The notes: generated by a model from the letters alone, not told the origin. A stretch of DNA of 64,000 nucleotides from Taishania sp964580465 (GCA_964580465.1 CAZOKJ010000003.1:1-64000), one strand, 5' to 3'; counted from the first letter of the stretch, positions 27,180-37,113 are shown. Numbers and translations: made by a program.

Positions 27180-27545
27180 ATGTTAGGCGCACAAGATTAT
27201 ATTCCAATCGTAATGCAAGCCTTAGTGGTGTTGGCATTTGTGGTAGGTACATTGGTATTCGTTCCGAAGTTGGGACCGAATTTGAATTCTCGAATAAAAA
27301 ATGCAAACTGGGAATGTGGTATTGAATCAGAGGGAAATGCACGTTTTCCTATTTCAGTTCGCTATTTCATGATTGCTATTCTTTTCGTTTTGTTCGATGT
27401 AGAAGTTATCTTCTTTTATCCTTACGCTGTAAACTTTAGAGCATTAGGGCTTCAAGGTTTATTAGCTGTATTGATGTTTGTAGGTTTTTTCCTTACAGGT
27501 TTTATTTATGTACTTAAAAAAGGAGCATTAGAATGGGAAAAATAA
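27180..27545 (+). CDS. nuoA: NADH-quinone oxidoreductase subunit A
   Basis: 121 residues with three membrane helices (about 8-30, 63-83, 92-112). Membrane subunit of complex I at the junction with the peripheral arm. Signature KNANWECGIESEGNARFPISVRYF holds the conserved Cys-Gly-x-Glu loop, and FDVEVIFFYPYA holds the acidic residues of helix 2. First gene of a 14-gene operon; it overlaps nuoB by 13 bp. Confidence 0.96.
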   Translation: MLGAQDYIPIVMQALVVLAFVVGTLVFVPKLGPNLNSRIKNANWECGIESEGNARFPISVRYFMIAILFVLFDVEVIFFYPYAVNFRALGLQGLLAVLMFVGFFLTGFIYVLKKGALEWEK

Positions 27546-28093
27546 CAGAAGCAGGTCAACCGGAAGCTATCAATTATGAAGGTTTTCAGTTGACGACTTT
27601 AGATACTGTAATTGGAGCCGCAAGAGCAAACTCTTTGTGGCCTTTGCCTTTTGCAACGTCTTGTTGTGGAATTGAGTATATGGCATCAATGGCACCTAAT
27701 TACGACATTGCTCGTTTTGGGATGGAACGTATGTCTTTCTCTCCTCGTCAAGCGGATTTGTTGATTGTTGCAGGAACTATTTCAAAAAAATTAGCTCCAG
27801 TTTTACGTCAAGTATATGAGCAAATGTCTGAACCTAAATGGGTGCTTTCAGTAGGTGCATGCGCTAATTCAGGTGGTATCTTTGATACTTATTCTGTATT
27901 GCAAGGAATAGACCGCGTAATCCCAGTGGATGTTTACGTGCCTGGTTGTCCTCCACGTCCTGAGCAAATCATTGATGGTATTATGAATATCCAAGCTTTG
28001 GTGAAGCATGAATCGTTGAGAAGACGTTATTCTCCTGAATACAAAGACTTGTTGAGTAATTATAACATTGAAAACGATATCGATGGAAAGTAA
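27533..28093 (+). CDS. nuoB: NADH-quinone oxidoreductase subunit B
   Basis: 186 residues. Carries the terminal [4Fe-4S] cluster N2 that passes electrons to quinone. Ligand motifs: ATSCCGIEYMAS, VGACANSGG and VPGCPPRPEQ. Peripheral-arm subunit, soluble, docked on the membrane arm. It overlaps nuoA and nuoC at its ends, showing tight coupling. Confidence 0.97.
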   Translation: MGKITEAGQPEAINYEGFQLTTLDTVIGAARANSLWPLPFATSCCGIEYMASMAPNYDIARFGMERMSFSPRQADLLIVAGTISKKLAPVLRQVYEQMSEPKWVLSVGACANSGGIFDTYSVLQGIDRVIPVDVYVPGCPPRPEQIIDGIMNIQALVKHESLRRRYSPEYKDLLSNYNIENDIDGK

Positions 28094-28598
28094 ATTGACA
28101 AACGAACAGGTATTGACAGCATTAAGAACTCAGTTCGGCGATGCTGTAGGTGAAGAGCAACAAACGTTGGATCATTATTTAACTGTGTTTGTTAATCCTG
28201 ACGCAGTACATCCAATCGTGAAATGGTTAAATGGTCACGCTGAATTTAAAGTGCAATTCCTAACAAACATTGCTGGTATTCATTACCCAGAAAATGAAAA
28301 AGGAAAGGAAATTGTTGTAGTATATCATTTACATAGTCTTCAAAATAACTTTAGAATTCGTCTAAAAGCTTATTTGCCGATTGATAATCCTTCTATTGCT
28401 ACCATAACAGATATTTATGCAGCAGCAAACTGGATTGAAAGAGAAACGTATGATTTCTATGGAATCAACTTTGTAAATCATCCGAATTTGAAACGTATTT
28501 TAAATGAGGAAGCAATGGATTACTTCCCAATGAGAAAAGAGTACCAATTAGAAGACGCAACACGTCAAGATAAAGATAATCGCTTCTTCGGAAGATAG
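28083..28598 (+). CDS. nuoC: NADH-quinone oxidoreductase subunit C
   Basis: 171 residues from the ATG at 28083. A TTG at 28068 would be a less likely start. The 30-kDa subunit of the peripheral arm. Signature ERETYDFYGINFVNHPNLKRIL, near residues 120-140. Separate from NuoD, unlike the fused NuoCD of enterobacteria. It overlaps the nuoB stop by 11 bp. Confidence 0.95.
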   Translation: MESKLTNEQVLTALRTQFGDAVGEEQQTLDHYLTVFVNPDAVHPIVKWLNGHAEFKVQFLTNIAGIHYPENEKGKEIVVVYHLHSLQNNFRIRLKAYLPIDNPSIATITDIYAAANWIERETYDFYGINFVNHPNLKRILNEEAMDYFPMRKEYQLEDATRQDKDNRFFGR

Positions 28599-28608
28599 TA
28601 GTGAAGTT

Positions 28609-29841
28609 ATGAGCGAAGAATTAAAAAAATACATATCAGAGGTTCCAGAGAACTACGTTTCTACGGAATCAATAGATGGCGAAATTGCTACGCTGAATCT
28701 TGGTCCAACCCACCCTGCAACACACGGTATTTTTCAAAACGTGTTGAAGGTAGATGGAGAGAAAATCTTATCTTCTGAACAAACTGTTGGATACATTCAT
28801 AGAGCTTTTGAAAAAATAGCTGAACGTCGCCCTTACGCACAAATTACACCTTTAACAGACCGTTTGAACTATTGTTCGTCTCCAATTAATAATATTGGTT
28901 ACCACATGGCTGTTGAAAAATTAGCAGGTATTGAAATCCCTAAACGTGTACAATACATGCGTGTTATCATGATGGAATTAGCTCGTATTGCTGACCACTT
29001 GATTTGTAACTCCGTAATTGGTGTGGATACTGGTGCATTAACTGGTTTTACATGGATGTTTATCGAACGTGAACGCATTTACGATATGTATGAAGAAGTA
29101 TCTGGAGCTCGTTTGACAACAAATATGGGACGTATAGGTGGTTTTGAAAGAGATTTTTCTCCTCGTTTTCACGAGTTGTTGAAAGATTTCTTAAAAACAT
29201 TCCCTAAACGCTTTGAAGAATACAACGCTCTATTAGATAGAAATAGAATTTTCATGGATCGTACTATTGGTGTTGGTGCTATTTCAGCTGAAAGAGCATT
29301 AAACTATGGCTTTACAGGTCCAAACTTAAGAGCAGCTGGCGTTGATTATGACGTACGTGTTCATTCTCCATATTCTTCTTATGAAGATTTTGAGTTTGAT
29401 ATTCCAGTAGGAACACATGGCGATACATACGATCGTTTCCAAGTGAGACAAGAAGAAGTTCGCCAAAGTTTAAGAATTATTGAACAAGCATATAGTAAGT
29501 TGCCTGAAGGACCTTACCATGCGGATGTTCCTGAGTTTTATTTACCAAAAAAAGAAGATGTATACAATAAGATGGAATCAATGATTTACCATTTTAAAAT
29601 TACATACGGAGAAACACCAATTCCTGTGGGTGAAGTTTACCACAGTGTAGAAGGTGCAAATGGTGAATTAGGTTTTTATTTAGTGAGTGATGGTGGTCGC
29701 GCTCCTTATAGATTACAATTCAGAAGACCTTGTTTTATTTATTACCAAGGATATCCTGAAATGATTCAAGGACAATCGCTTTCTGATGCGGTTGTAACTT
29801 TGAGTAGTATGAACGTGATTGCTGGTGAATTGGATGCTTAG
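28609..29841 (+). CDS. nuoD: NADH-quinone oxidoreductase subunit D
   Basis: 410 residues. The 49-kDa subunit, related to hydrogenase large subunits, forms the quinone pocket with NuoB. Motifs: LNLGPTHPATHGIFQNVL near the N-terminus (His lines the quinone site), GYIHRAFEK, RIADHL, and C-terminal LSSMNVIAGELDA. Ten bp after nuoC. Confidence 0.97.
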   Translation: MSEELKKYISEVPENYVSTESIDGEIATLNLGPTHPATHGIFQNVLKVDGEKILSSEQTVGYIHRAFEKIAERRPYAQITPLTDRLNYCSSPINNIGYHMAVEKLAGIEIPKRVQYMRVIMMELARIADHLICNSVIGVDTGALTGFTWMFIERERIYDMYEEVSGARLTTNMGRIGGFERDFSPRFHELLKDFLKTFPKRFEEYNALLDRNRIFMDRTIGVGAISAERALNYGFTGPNLRAAGVDYDVRVHSPYSSYEDFEFDIPVGTHGDTYDRFQVRQEEVRQSLRIIEQAYSKLPEGPYHADVPEFYLPKKEDVYNKMESMIYHFKITYGETPIPVGEVYHSVEGANGELGFYLVSDGGRAPYRLQFRRPCFIYYQGYPEMIQGQSLSDAVVTLSSMNVIAGELDA

Positions 29842-29843
29842 TT

Positions 29844-30380
29844 ATGAGAATTGAATTAAAAGAACAAAAGAGACCTGTATTAAGCGAGGAAGCAAAAGCA
29901 GAGATTCAACGCACAATTGCTTTGTATCCTGAAGGTCGTCAAAAAAGTGCTATTCTTCGTGTGATGCACATTGTTGAAGAAGAAGCTGGAGGTTGGTTGA
30001 GCGTTGATACAATGGATATGATTGCAGAAATCCTTAATATCACTCCTATTGAAGTGTATGAGGTGGCAACTTTCTATACAATGTTTAACTTGGAACCTGT
30101 TGGTAAATATGTGTTTGAAGTGTGCCATACTGGACCTTGTATGTTGGTTGGATCTGATGATATCATCGCGTACTTGGAAGAAAAATTAGACATTAAAGTA
30201 GGTGGTACAACTTCTGATGGTATGTTTACTTTAAAAACTTCTGAGTGCTTAGGTGCGTGTGGATACGGTCCAATGTTGATGTGTGGTGAAGAATACCATG
30301 AGTATTTGACAAAAGAGAAGATTGATGAATTAATTGAAGCTTGCCGTAGAGGTGAGATCAAAGGAAATAAAGTAATCTAA
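29844..30380 (+). CDS. nuoE: NADH-quinone oxidoreductase subunit E
   Basis: 178 residues, thioredoxin-like fold with a [2Fe-2S] cluster (N1a). The four Cys lie in CHTGPC and in CLGACGYGPML. The N-terminal helical bundle includes VYEVATFYTMFNLEP. It sits on NuoF in the NADH dehydrogenase module. Its stop shares a base with the nuoF start. Confidence 0.96.
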   Translation: MRIELKEQKRPVLSEEAKAEIQRTIALYPEGRQKSAILRVMHIVEEEAGGWLSVDTMDMIAEILNITPIEVYEVATFYTMFNLEPVGKYVFEVCHTGPCMLVGSDDIIAYLEEKLDIKVGGTTSDGMFTLKTSECLGACGYGPMLMCGEEYHEYLTKEKIDELIEACRRGEIKGNKVI

Positions 30381-31717
30381 TGGGCAGACAGTTACTTTTA
30401 GAACACATTAATGTTCCTGGAATAGAAACATTTGATGTTTATAGAAAACACGGTGGCTATCGTGCAGTTGAGAAGGCCTTGAAAACAATGTCTCCTGAAG
30501 ATGTTGTTGAAGAAGTTAAAAAAGCAAACTTAAAAGGTCGTGGTGGAGCTGGTTTCCCTGCTGGGATGAAATGGTCTTTCATTGCTAAGCCAGAAGGTGT
30601 TCCAAGATATTTATTATGTAACGCGGACGAATCAGAGCCCGGTACTTTTAAGGACCGTTATTTGATGCAATACATTCCACATTTATTGATTGAAGGAATG
30701 ATTTGTTCAAGTTATGCTTTGGGCGTAAATCGTGCATTCATCTATATTCGTGGTGAATATATGTTTGTGCTACGCATTTTGGAAAAAGCCATTGCAGAAG
30801 CTTACGACAAAGGTTTCTTAGGTAAAAATATCTTAGGTTCAGGCTTTGACTTGGATTTAAGCGTTGCTCCTGGTGGTGGTGCTTATATCTGTGGTGAAGA
30901 AACAGCATTGATTGAATCATTGGAAGGTAAACGTGGAAATCCTCGCATTAAACCACCATTCCCAGCTGTTAAAGGTTTGTGGCAATGTCCAACAGTGGTA
31001 AACAACGTGGAAACAATTTCTACAGTTGTTCCGATTTTGAACATGACGGCTGAAGAATATACTAAAATTGGTACAGAACAATCTAAAGGTACTAAGTTGA
31101 TATCAGCTTCTGGAAATGTGAATCGTCCAGGTGTTTATGAAATTGAATTAGGATTGTCAGTAGAGGAATTTATCTACGGAGATGACTATTTAAGAGGTAT
31201 GAAAGATGGCAAGAAGTTAAAAGCGTTGGTTCCTGGTGGTTCATCTGTTCCAATTCTTCCTGCTCACTTGATTACTAAAACTGCTAACGGAGATACTCGT
31301 TTGATGTCTTATGAATCTTTATCGGATGGCGGATTCGCTTCTGGTTCGATGTTAGGTTCTGGTGGTTTCATCGTGTTCAATGAAGATCAGTGTATCGTAA
31401 GAAATACATGGAATTTTGCTCGTTTCTATGCGCATGAATCTTGTGGACAATGTTCACCATGCCGCGAAGGAACAGGTTGGATGGACAAAGTATTGTTCCG
31501 TTTGGAACATGGTCAAGGTACGATGCGTGATATTGACTTGTTGGAGCGTATCAACAAGAACATTGAAGGAAATACAATTTGTCCACTAGGAGACGCTGCT
31601 GCATGGCCAGTTGCTGCTGCTATTCGTCACTTCCGCGAAGAGTTTGAATGGCACGTTACTCATCCAGATGAGGCAACTAAGCGCAACTACGGAATGTTGA
31701 AAGGAGTAAATGCGTAA
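30380..31717 (+). CDS. nuoF: NADH-quinone oxidoreductase subunit F
   Basis: 445 residues. Oxidises NADH using FMN and holds [4Fe-4S] cluster N3. Motifs: GRGGAGFPAGMKW (nucleotide loop), CNADESEPGTFKDR, GAYICGEETALIESLEG (FMN), and cluster ligands ESCGQCSPCREGTGW plus a later Cys in NTICPLGDAAA. Starts on the nuoE stop. Confidence 0.97.
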   Translation: MGRQLLLEHINVPGIETFDVYRKHGGYRAVEKALKTMSPEDVVEEVKKANLKGRGGAGFPAGMKWSFIAKPEGVPRYLLCNADESEPGTFKDRYLMQYIPHLLIEGMICSSYALGVNRAFIYIRGEYMFVLRILEKAIAEAYDKGFLGKNILGSGFDLDLSVAPGGGAYICGEETALIESLEGKRGNPRIKPPFPAVKGLWQCPTVVNNVETISTVVPILNMTAEEYTKIGTEQSKGTKLISASGNVNRPGVYEIELGLSVEEFIYGDDYLRGMKDGKKLKALVPGGSSVPILPAHLITKTANGDTRLMSYESLSDGGFASGSMLGSGGFIVFNEDQCIVRNTWNFARFYAHESCGQCSPCREGTGWMDKVLFRLEHGQGTMRDIDLLERINKNIEGNTICPLGDAAAWPVAAAIRHFREEFEWHVTHPDEATKRNYGMLKGVNA

Positions 31718-31755
31718 GCAGTAAACAAAAGTTGAATAAGTAAAAAAAGATAGAT

Positions 31756-32724
31756 ATGGTCAAGGTAACCATTGATGGAGTAGAGATAGAAGTAGAAGAG
31801 GGAACAACAATTCTCAATGCTGCGCGCCAAGCGGGTGGTGAAATTGTACCTCCAGCTATGTGCTACTATAGTAAGTTGGAAAAGAGTGGGGGTAAATGTA
31901 GAACTTGTTTGGTAGAAGTATCACAAGGTTCTGAAAAAGACCCGCGTCCAATGCCTAAATTAGTTGCTTCGTGTTCAACACAAGTGATGGATGGTATGGT
32001 TGTTAAAAATGTTACAAGTGAAAAGGCACAAACTGCTCACGCTGGTGTAACAGAATTTTTGTTGATCAACCATCCATTGGATTGCCCAGTGTGTGACCAA
32101 GCAGGTGAGTGTGATTTGCAAGATTTAGCATTCAAACATGGAGCTGCAGATAGCGTTTTCGAAGAGGAAAAACGTACGTTTGCTCCAAGAGACATAGGTG
32201 ATAAGATTAAATTACACATGAACCGCTGTATCATGTGTTACCGTTGTGTTTTATTAGCCAATCAGTTGACTGAAAAACGTGAACATGGGGTAATGCATAG
32301 AGGTGAACATGCTGAAATCAGTACTTATATTGAGAAAGCATTGGATAATGAGTTCATCGGTAACGTAATTGATGTTTGTCCTGTGGGGGCTTTAACAGAT
32401 AAAACATTCCGTTTCAAAAGCCGTGTTTGGTTCTTGAAACCGATGAATGCGCACAGAGATTGTCCTACTTGTCAAGGTATTGCTACCGTTTGGATGTATG
32501 GTAATGAAATTTATCGTGTAACAGGTCGCAAAGACAAATATGGTGAAATTGAAGATCACAATGGAAAAACAGCATGGATTTGTAACACATGCCGTTTTGA
32601 AACAAAAGATCCAAGTCAATGGGTGATTGAAGGACCAAGAATTATCGACCGTCACTCTGTTATTTCACAAGGACATTATATTTACAGAAACCCGTTAACA
32701 GATAACAATAAAAACTTGAAGTAA
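31756..32724 (+). CDS. nuoG: NADH-quinone oxidoreductase subunit G, short form
   Basis: 322 residues, less than half the length of most NuoG proteins. Present: the [2Fe-2S] domain (CYYSKLEKSGGKCRTCLVEV), the His-Cys cluster segment (HPLDCPVCDQAGECDLQ), the ferredoxin-like pair (NRCIMCYRC, VCPVGALTDK) and the start of the next Cys motif (DCPTCQ..). Absent: the large molybdopterin-oxidoreductase-like domain. The reading frame ends cleanly 1 bp into nuoH and flanking genes are intact, so this is the native form. I recall similar short versions in other Flavobacteriia. Confidence 0.93.
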   Translation: MVKVTIDGVEIEVEEGTTILNAARQAGGEIVPPAMCYYSKLEKSGGKCRTCLVEVSQGSEKDPRPMPKLVASCSTQVMDGMVVKNVTSEKAQTAHAGVTEFLLINHPLDCPVCDQAGECDLQDLAFKHGAADSVFEEEKRTFAPRDIGDKIKLHMNRCIMCYRCVLLANQLTEKREHGVMHRGEHAEISTYIEKALDNEFIGNVIDVCPVGALTDKTFRFKSRVWFLKPMNAHRDCPTCQGIATVWMYGNEIYRVTGRKDKYGEIEDHNGKTAWICNTCRFETKDPSQWVIEGPRIIDRHSVISQGHYIYRNPLTDNNKNLK

Positions 32725-33752
32725 TGGATACAGGTTTGTTAGTTGAAAAAATCGTGTTAATTGTAGCGTTATTTGCTCTTTCGTTAGGAGTTGCTGCATA
32801 TTTGACATTGTTAGAAAGAAAGGTTGCTGCATGGATGCAAAATCGTATCGGTCCTGATAGAGCAGGTAAGTGGGGATTGTTGCAACCATTAGCAGATGGT
32901 GGTAAGTTATTCTTTAAAGAAGACTTTATTCCTGCTAATGCAGATCGCTTCTTATTTATTATTGGTCCTGGTTTATCCATGGGATTTGCAATGATGACTT
33001 CTTCAGTTATTCCTTGGGGGCCAAATATTACAGCTTTCGGTAGAGAGGTTTCTTTACAAGTAGCGGATATCAACGTAGGAATTTTATTTGTGATGGCTTT
33101 ATCGTCTGTTGCTGTTTACGGTATTATGATTGGAGGTTGGGCTTCTAATAATAAGTATTCGTTGTTCTCTGCAATTCGTGCTTCTTCTCAGATGATTTCT
33201 TACGAATTAGCAATGGGAATTTCGATTATCACTGTAATCATGCTTTCAGGAAGTATGAACCTACGTGAAATTGTTGAATCTCAACATGGAATGAATTGGA
33301 ATATTTGGTATCAACCAATCGGTTTTATTGTGTTTTTTGTTTGTACAATTGCAGAGTTGAATAGAGCTCCATTTGACATGGCAGAGTGTGAGAGCGAGTT
33401 GATTACTGGTCACCACACAGAATATGGTTCAATGAAAATGGGATTCTACTTGTTTGCTGAGTATGTTCATTTATTCATTGGTTCGGCAGTTATTTCTTTG
33501 TTGTACTTCGGAGGTTACAATTTCCCAGGAATGGATTATTTCTCAGGAAACACATTGGCAATTTTAGGTGTTTTAGCATTCTTTACTAAAATTGCGTTTT
33601 TCATCTTTGTTATTATGTGGATTCGTTGGACGTTACCGCGTTTCCGTTATGACCAATTGATGAATTTAGGATGGAAAAAGTTAATTCCAATTTCAATTGT
33701 GAACTTGGTAATTACAGCTTTAGTTGTTGCATTTACATCTGGGTGGTTTTAA
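32724..33752 (+). CDS. nuoH: NADH-quinone oxidoreductase subunit H
   Basis: 342 residues, about eight membrane helices. Membrane subunit that completes the quinone chamber. Signatures: ERKVAAWMQNRIGPDRAGKWGLLQP near the start, AELNRAPFDMAECESELITGHHTEY with conserved acidic residues in the loop, and WIRWTLPRFRYDQLM. Its ATG overlaps the nuoG stop. Confidence 0.97.
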   Translation: MDTGLLVEKIVLIVALFALSLGVAAYLTLLERKVAAWMQNRIGPDRAGKWGLLQPLADGGKLFFKEDFIPANADRFLFIIGPGLSMGFAMMTSSVIPWGPNITAFGREVSLQVADINVGILFVMALSSVAVYGIMIGGWASNNKYSLFSAIRASSQMISYELAMGISIITVIMLSGSMNLREIVESQHGMNWNIWYQPIGFIVFFVCTIAELNRAPFDMAECESELITGHHTEYGSMKMGFYLFAEYVHLFIGSAVISLLYFGGYNFPGMDYFSGNTLAILGVLAFFTKIAFFIFVIMWIRWTLPRFRYDQLMNLGWKKLIPISIVNLVITALVVAFTSGWF

Positions 33753-33794
33753 TAGTAACTAAACAAAGCGAATTACCAAAAAGGATTTAGAATT

Positions 33795-34337
33795 ATGGAA
33801 AGTTTATCAAATAGAAAAAAAGTAGTTTCAAATAAACAAATGACCTTTGTTGAAAGTCTTTACTTACCTGTAATTGCAGCAGGAATGGTATCTACTTTTA
33901 AACACATGTTCCAAAAAGCAGCTACTTATCGCGTTCCTGAACAAGAGCGTCCTTTCTCACCTGTTTACAGAGGTATGCACGTGTTGAAAAGAGATGAACA
34001 AGGTCGCGAAAACTGTACGGCTTGTGGTCTTTGTGCTGTTGCTTGTCCTGCTGAAGCAATTACAATGGTGGCAGCAGAACGCAAACCAGGTGAAGAGCAT
34101 TTATACCGTGAAGAGAAATACGCAGCGATATATGAGATTAACATGTTGCGTTGTATTTTCTGTGGATTGTGTGAAGAAGCATGTCCAAAAGAGGCTGTAT
34201 TCTTAACAGATCGTATTGTTCCTACTGACTTCGAACGTCAATCATTTATTTATGGTAAAGACAAATTAGTTGAGAAAGTGGACGAAAGAATCGATATTAC
34301 TAAAAGACAACATACAGGTAAAAGAGGAAAAAGATGA
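33795..34337 (+). CDS. nuoI: NADH-quinone oxidoreductase subunit I
   Basis: 180 residues. Carries two [4Fe-4S] clusters (N6a, N6b) in CTACGLCAVACPAEAI and CIFCGLCEEACPKEAV. An amphipathic N-terminal helix sits on the membrane arm. It begins 42 bp after nuoH, the widest gap in the operon, and overlaps nuoJ by 4 bp. Confidence 0.97.
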   Translation: MESLSNRKKVVSNKQMTFVESLYLPVIAAGMVSTFKHMFQKAATYRVPEQERPFSPVYRGMHVLKRDEQGRENCTACGLCAVACPAEAITMVAAERKPGEEHLYREEKYAAIYEINMLRCIFCGLCEEACPKEAVFLTDRIVPTDFERQSFIYGKDKLVEKVDERIDITKRQHTGKRGKR

Positions 34338-34852
34338 GTACAGTAGAAATCGTAGCATTAGTATTAGGTGCATTAACCGTAGCTTCGAGCTTGATGGTTG
34401 TGTTGAGTATGCACCCTGTTAGAAGTGTTTTGTACTTAATTCTAACATTCTTTTTAATTTCAGCGAATTATGTCATTTTAAATGCGCAATTCTTAGCTTT
34501 AGTAAATATCGTGGTGTACGCAGGAGCTATCATGGTATTGTTCTTATTTGTGCTGATGTTATTAAACTTGAGTAAAGATAATGAGCCTCGAGCGTCTAGT
34601 TTCATGAAAATAGCTGGATCTTTAGCCGCAGGAGCGTTGGTATTGGTATTAGTAGCAGCTTTGAAAGATGCTTCATTTGTAACAATTCCTGATGCAGCAG
34701 CAGCTGGTAATCAACAAGGATTGGTGCAAAACTTAGGAAACTTGCTTTTCACAAAGTACGTGCTTCCTTTTGAAGTTTCTTCAGTGTTATTTATTGCTGC
34801 AATGGTAGGTGCGGTATTACTTTCAAAAAAAGAAAAACAAATAATAGACTAA
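34334..34852 (+). CDS. nuoJ: NADH-quinone oxidoreductase subunit J
   Basis: 172 residues, five membrane helices. Conserved segments: HPVRSVLYLILTFF and LVNIVVYAGAIMVLFLFVLMLL, the latter with the pi-bulge helix. Membrane arm subunit of complex I. Starts inside the nuoI stop (ATGA overlap). Confidence 0.96.
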   Translation: MSTVEIVALVLGALTVASSLMVVLSMHPVRSVLYLILTFFLISANYVILNAQFLALVNIVVYAGAIMVLFLFVLMLLNLSKDNEPRASSFMKIAGSLAAGALVLVLVAALKDASFVTIPDAAAAGNQQGLVQNLGNLLFTKYVLPFEVSSVLFIAAMVGAVLLSKKEKQIID

Positions 34853-34855
34853 GCA

Positions 34856-35185
34856 ATGGTATTAGCAACAATGTTAGAATCAGGAGTGTCTTTGGAGTAT
34901 TATATCATACTTTCAACGATTCTTTTCACAATAGGTGTTTTAGGCGTATTAATGCGCAAAAACGCTATTATTATCTTAATGTGTGTTGAACTGATGTTGA
35001 ACGCAGTAAACTTGTTATTGGCTGCATTCTCTTCATATCACGGAAAAGGTGATGCACAAGTTTTTGTATTTTTCATCATGGTAGTGGCAGCTGCTGAAGC
35101 AACGGTTGGACTTTCAATCTTGTTACTACTTTATAGAAATAGAAAAACAATTGATGTCGGAATGTTTAACAGATTAAAAGGATAA
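34856..35185 (+). CDS. nuoK: NADH-quinone oxidoreductase subunit K
   Basis: 109 residues, three membrane helices. The conserved Glu residues of the proton path are in IILMCVELMLNAVNLLL and VVAAAEATVGLSILLLLYR. Three bp after nuoJ. Confidence 0.96.
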   Translation: MVLATMLESGVSLEYYIILSTILFTIGVLGVLMRKNAIIILMCVELMLNAVNLLLAAFSSYHGKGDAQVFVFFIMVVAAAEATVGLSILLLLYRNRKTIDVGMFNRLKG

Positions 35186-35187
35186 CT

Positions 35188-37110
35188 ATGTCAGTGGAAC
35201 AATTATTACCGCTTGTATTGCTTCTTCCTTTGATTGGAGGGTTTGTAAATGGAGTTTTTGGAAAAAAACTTCCTAAGGTTATTGTGGGTTCAATTGCAAC
35301 CGCAGCTGTAGTTATTTCCTTTTTAATAGGATTGACTATTTTCTTCCAATTGGGAGATAAACCAGTTGTAAAACATTTATTTACAGTAATGTCTTTTGGA
35401 GAGTTGGAGTTAAATGCTCGTTTGATGGCAGATAACCTTTCTATTTGGATGACTTTGATTATTACTGGTATCGGTGCGTTGATTCATTTATTCTCTATGG
35501 GATACATGAGTCATGACCCTGGTTATCAAAAATTCTTTACTTACTTGAACTTGTTCATCTTCGCCATGTTGATTTTGGTATTAGGAAGCAACTATTTTAT
35601 GTTGTTCTTCGGATGGGAAGGTGTAGGTATTTGTTCTTACTTGCTAATTGGTTTCCATTATGCAGATGAGCAAAAAGGTTTCTTAAATGGTATGGCCGCT
35701 CGTAAAGCGTTTATCATGAACAGAGTAGGGGACTTAGGTTTGTTGTTAGGTTTATTTATGTTGTTGAATCAATTTGGAACTTTAGAATATGGCGCTATTG
35801 CAGCACAAGCTACAATGGAAGATTTCTATACTTCTCCATGGATTTTATACATGATTACCTTATTATTGTTCATCGGGGCAACGGGTAAATCTGCTCAAAT
35901 TCCATTGTTTACATGGTTACCAGATGCAATGGCGGGACCAACTCCTGTTTCTGCATTGATTCACGCAGCTACAATGGTTACAGCAGGTATTTTCTTAACA
36001 GTTCGTTCTAATTTCTTATTCGAATTGGCGCCAGATACAAAAACGATTATGTTGTACGTGGGATTAGCTACTTCTTTAGTTGCTGCTTTTATTGCCTTGC
36101 GTCAAAATGATATCAAAAAGGTATTGGCTTATTCTACTGTTTCACAATTAGGATTAATGTTTGTTGCATTGGGCTTAGGTGCTTACACAGCTGCAATGTT
36201 CCACGTAACGACTCACGCTTTCTTTAAAGCATTGTTGTTCTTAGGTTCAGGAAGTGTTATTCACGCAATGTCTGATGAACAAGATATTCGCAAAATGGGA
36301 GGATTAAAAAAATACATTCCTACAACTCATTGGACATTCTTAATTGGTACTTTGGCAATTACTGGTTTCCCATTATTGTCAGGTTTCTATTCAAAAGATG
36401 AGATTGTTGGATTTGCTTTTGCTGAAAGTATTCCATTATACTTGATTTTAATGTTCTCAATTGTATTGACAGCAATTTATATGTTTAGAATGTATTTCTT
36501 GGTTTTCCACGGTGAATTTAGAGGTACAGAAGAACAAAAAAGTCATTTGCATGAATCACCAGCTAACATGACAGTTCCATTAATTATTTTAGCAATATTA
36601 TCTGTTTTTGGTGGTGTTTTAAATTTGCCAGGATTGTTCTTAAAAGATCAAGCGCACTACATGTCAAAATTGTTTGAACAAAACGTTGCAGGTATGAATT
36701 TGTTGCATACGGAGCATTTAGAATCAGGCACAATTATGATGTTAATGGTAGTGGCTGCTATTTCAACTTTAGCTGTATTGGCTATTTCTTACCAATATTA
36801 CGTGAAGAAAAATAGTTTAGCAAAAGCGGATAACGAATTAACAGGTTGGGAAGCTTTATCTAACAAAAAACTATACATTGACGAATTGTATGACAGCTTA
36901 TTTGTTAAACCAATTGAATGGTTATCAGAAAAAGGATACCGTTTCTTTGAAATTATCCTATTAAATGGTGTGGTTGCGAATATAGCGAAAGGTTTTGATG
37001 CAGCAGGAGGCGTAGTTAGAAAATGGCAATCAGGCCAAGTTAACTGGTATGTTTTCTGGATGGTATCAGGAATTGTAGGTTTAATAGTGTATTACTTATT
37101 AAAATTTTAA
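35188..37110 (+). CDS. nuoL: NADH-quinone oxidoreductase subunit L
   Basis: 640 residues, antiporter-like with about 16 membrane helices. Proton-channel motifs: GWEGVGICSYLLIGF (with the conserved Glu), LPDAMAGPTPVSALIHAATMVTAG, and KKVLAYSTVSQLGLM. The C-terminus carries the long lateral helix that spans the membrane arm. Distal proton-pumping subunit. Confidence 0.97.
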   Translation: MSVEQLLPLVLLLPLIGGFVNGVFGKKLPKVIVGSIATAAVVISFLIGLTIFFQLGDKPVVKHLFTVMSFGELELNARLMADNLSIWMTLIITGIGALIHLFSMGYMSHDPGYQKFFTYLNLFIFAMLILVLGSNYFMLFFGWEGVGICSYLLIGFHYADEQKGFLNGMAARKAFIMNRVGDLGLLLGLFMLLNQFGTLEYGAIAAQATMEDFYTSPWILYMITLLLFIGATGKSAQIPLFTWLPDAMAGPTPVSALIHAATMVTAGIFLTVRSNFLFELAPDTKTIMLYVGLATSLVAAFIALRQNDIKKVLAYSTVSQLGLMFVALGLGAYTAAMFHVTTHAFFKALLFLGSGSVIHAMSDEQDIRKMGGLKKYIPTTHWTFLIGTLAITGFPLLSGFYSKDEIVGFAFAESIPLYLILMFSIVLTAIYMFRMYFLVFHGEFRGTEEQKSHLHESPANMTVPLIILAILSVFGGVLNLPGLFLKDQAHYMSKLFEQNVAGMNLLHTEHLESGTIMMLMVVAAISTLAVLAISYQYYVKKNSLAKADNELTGWEALSNKKLYIDELYDSLFVKPIEWLSEKGYRFFEIILLNGVVANIAKGFDAAGGVVRKWQSGQVNWYVFWMVSGIVGLIVYYLLKF

Positions 37111-37113
37111 GTT

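Noticed and set aside
32660..33073. Minus-strand ORF of 137 codons across the nuoG-nuoH junction
   Set aside because: It lies opposite conserved nuoG and nuoH sequence and has no recognisable domain or start context.
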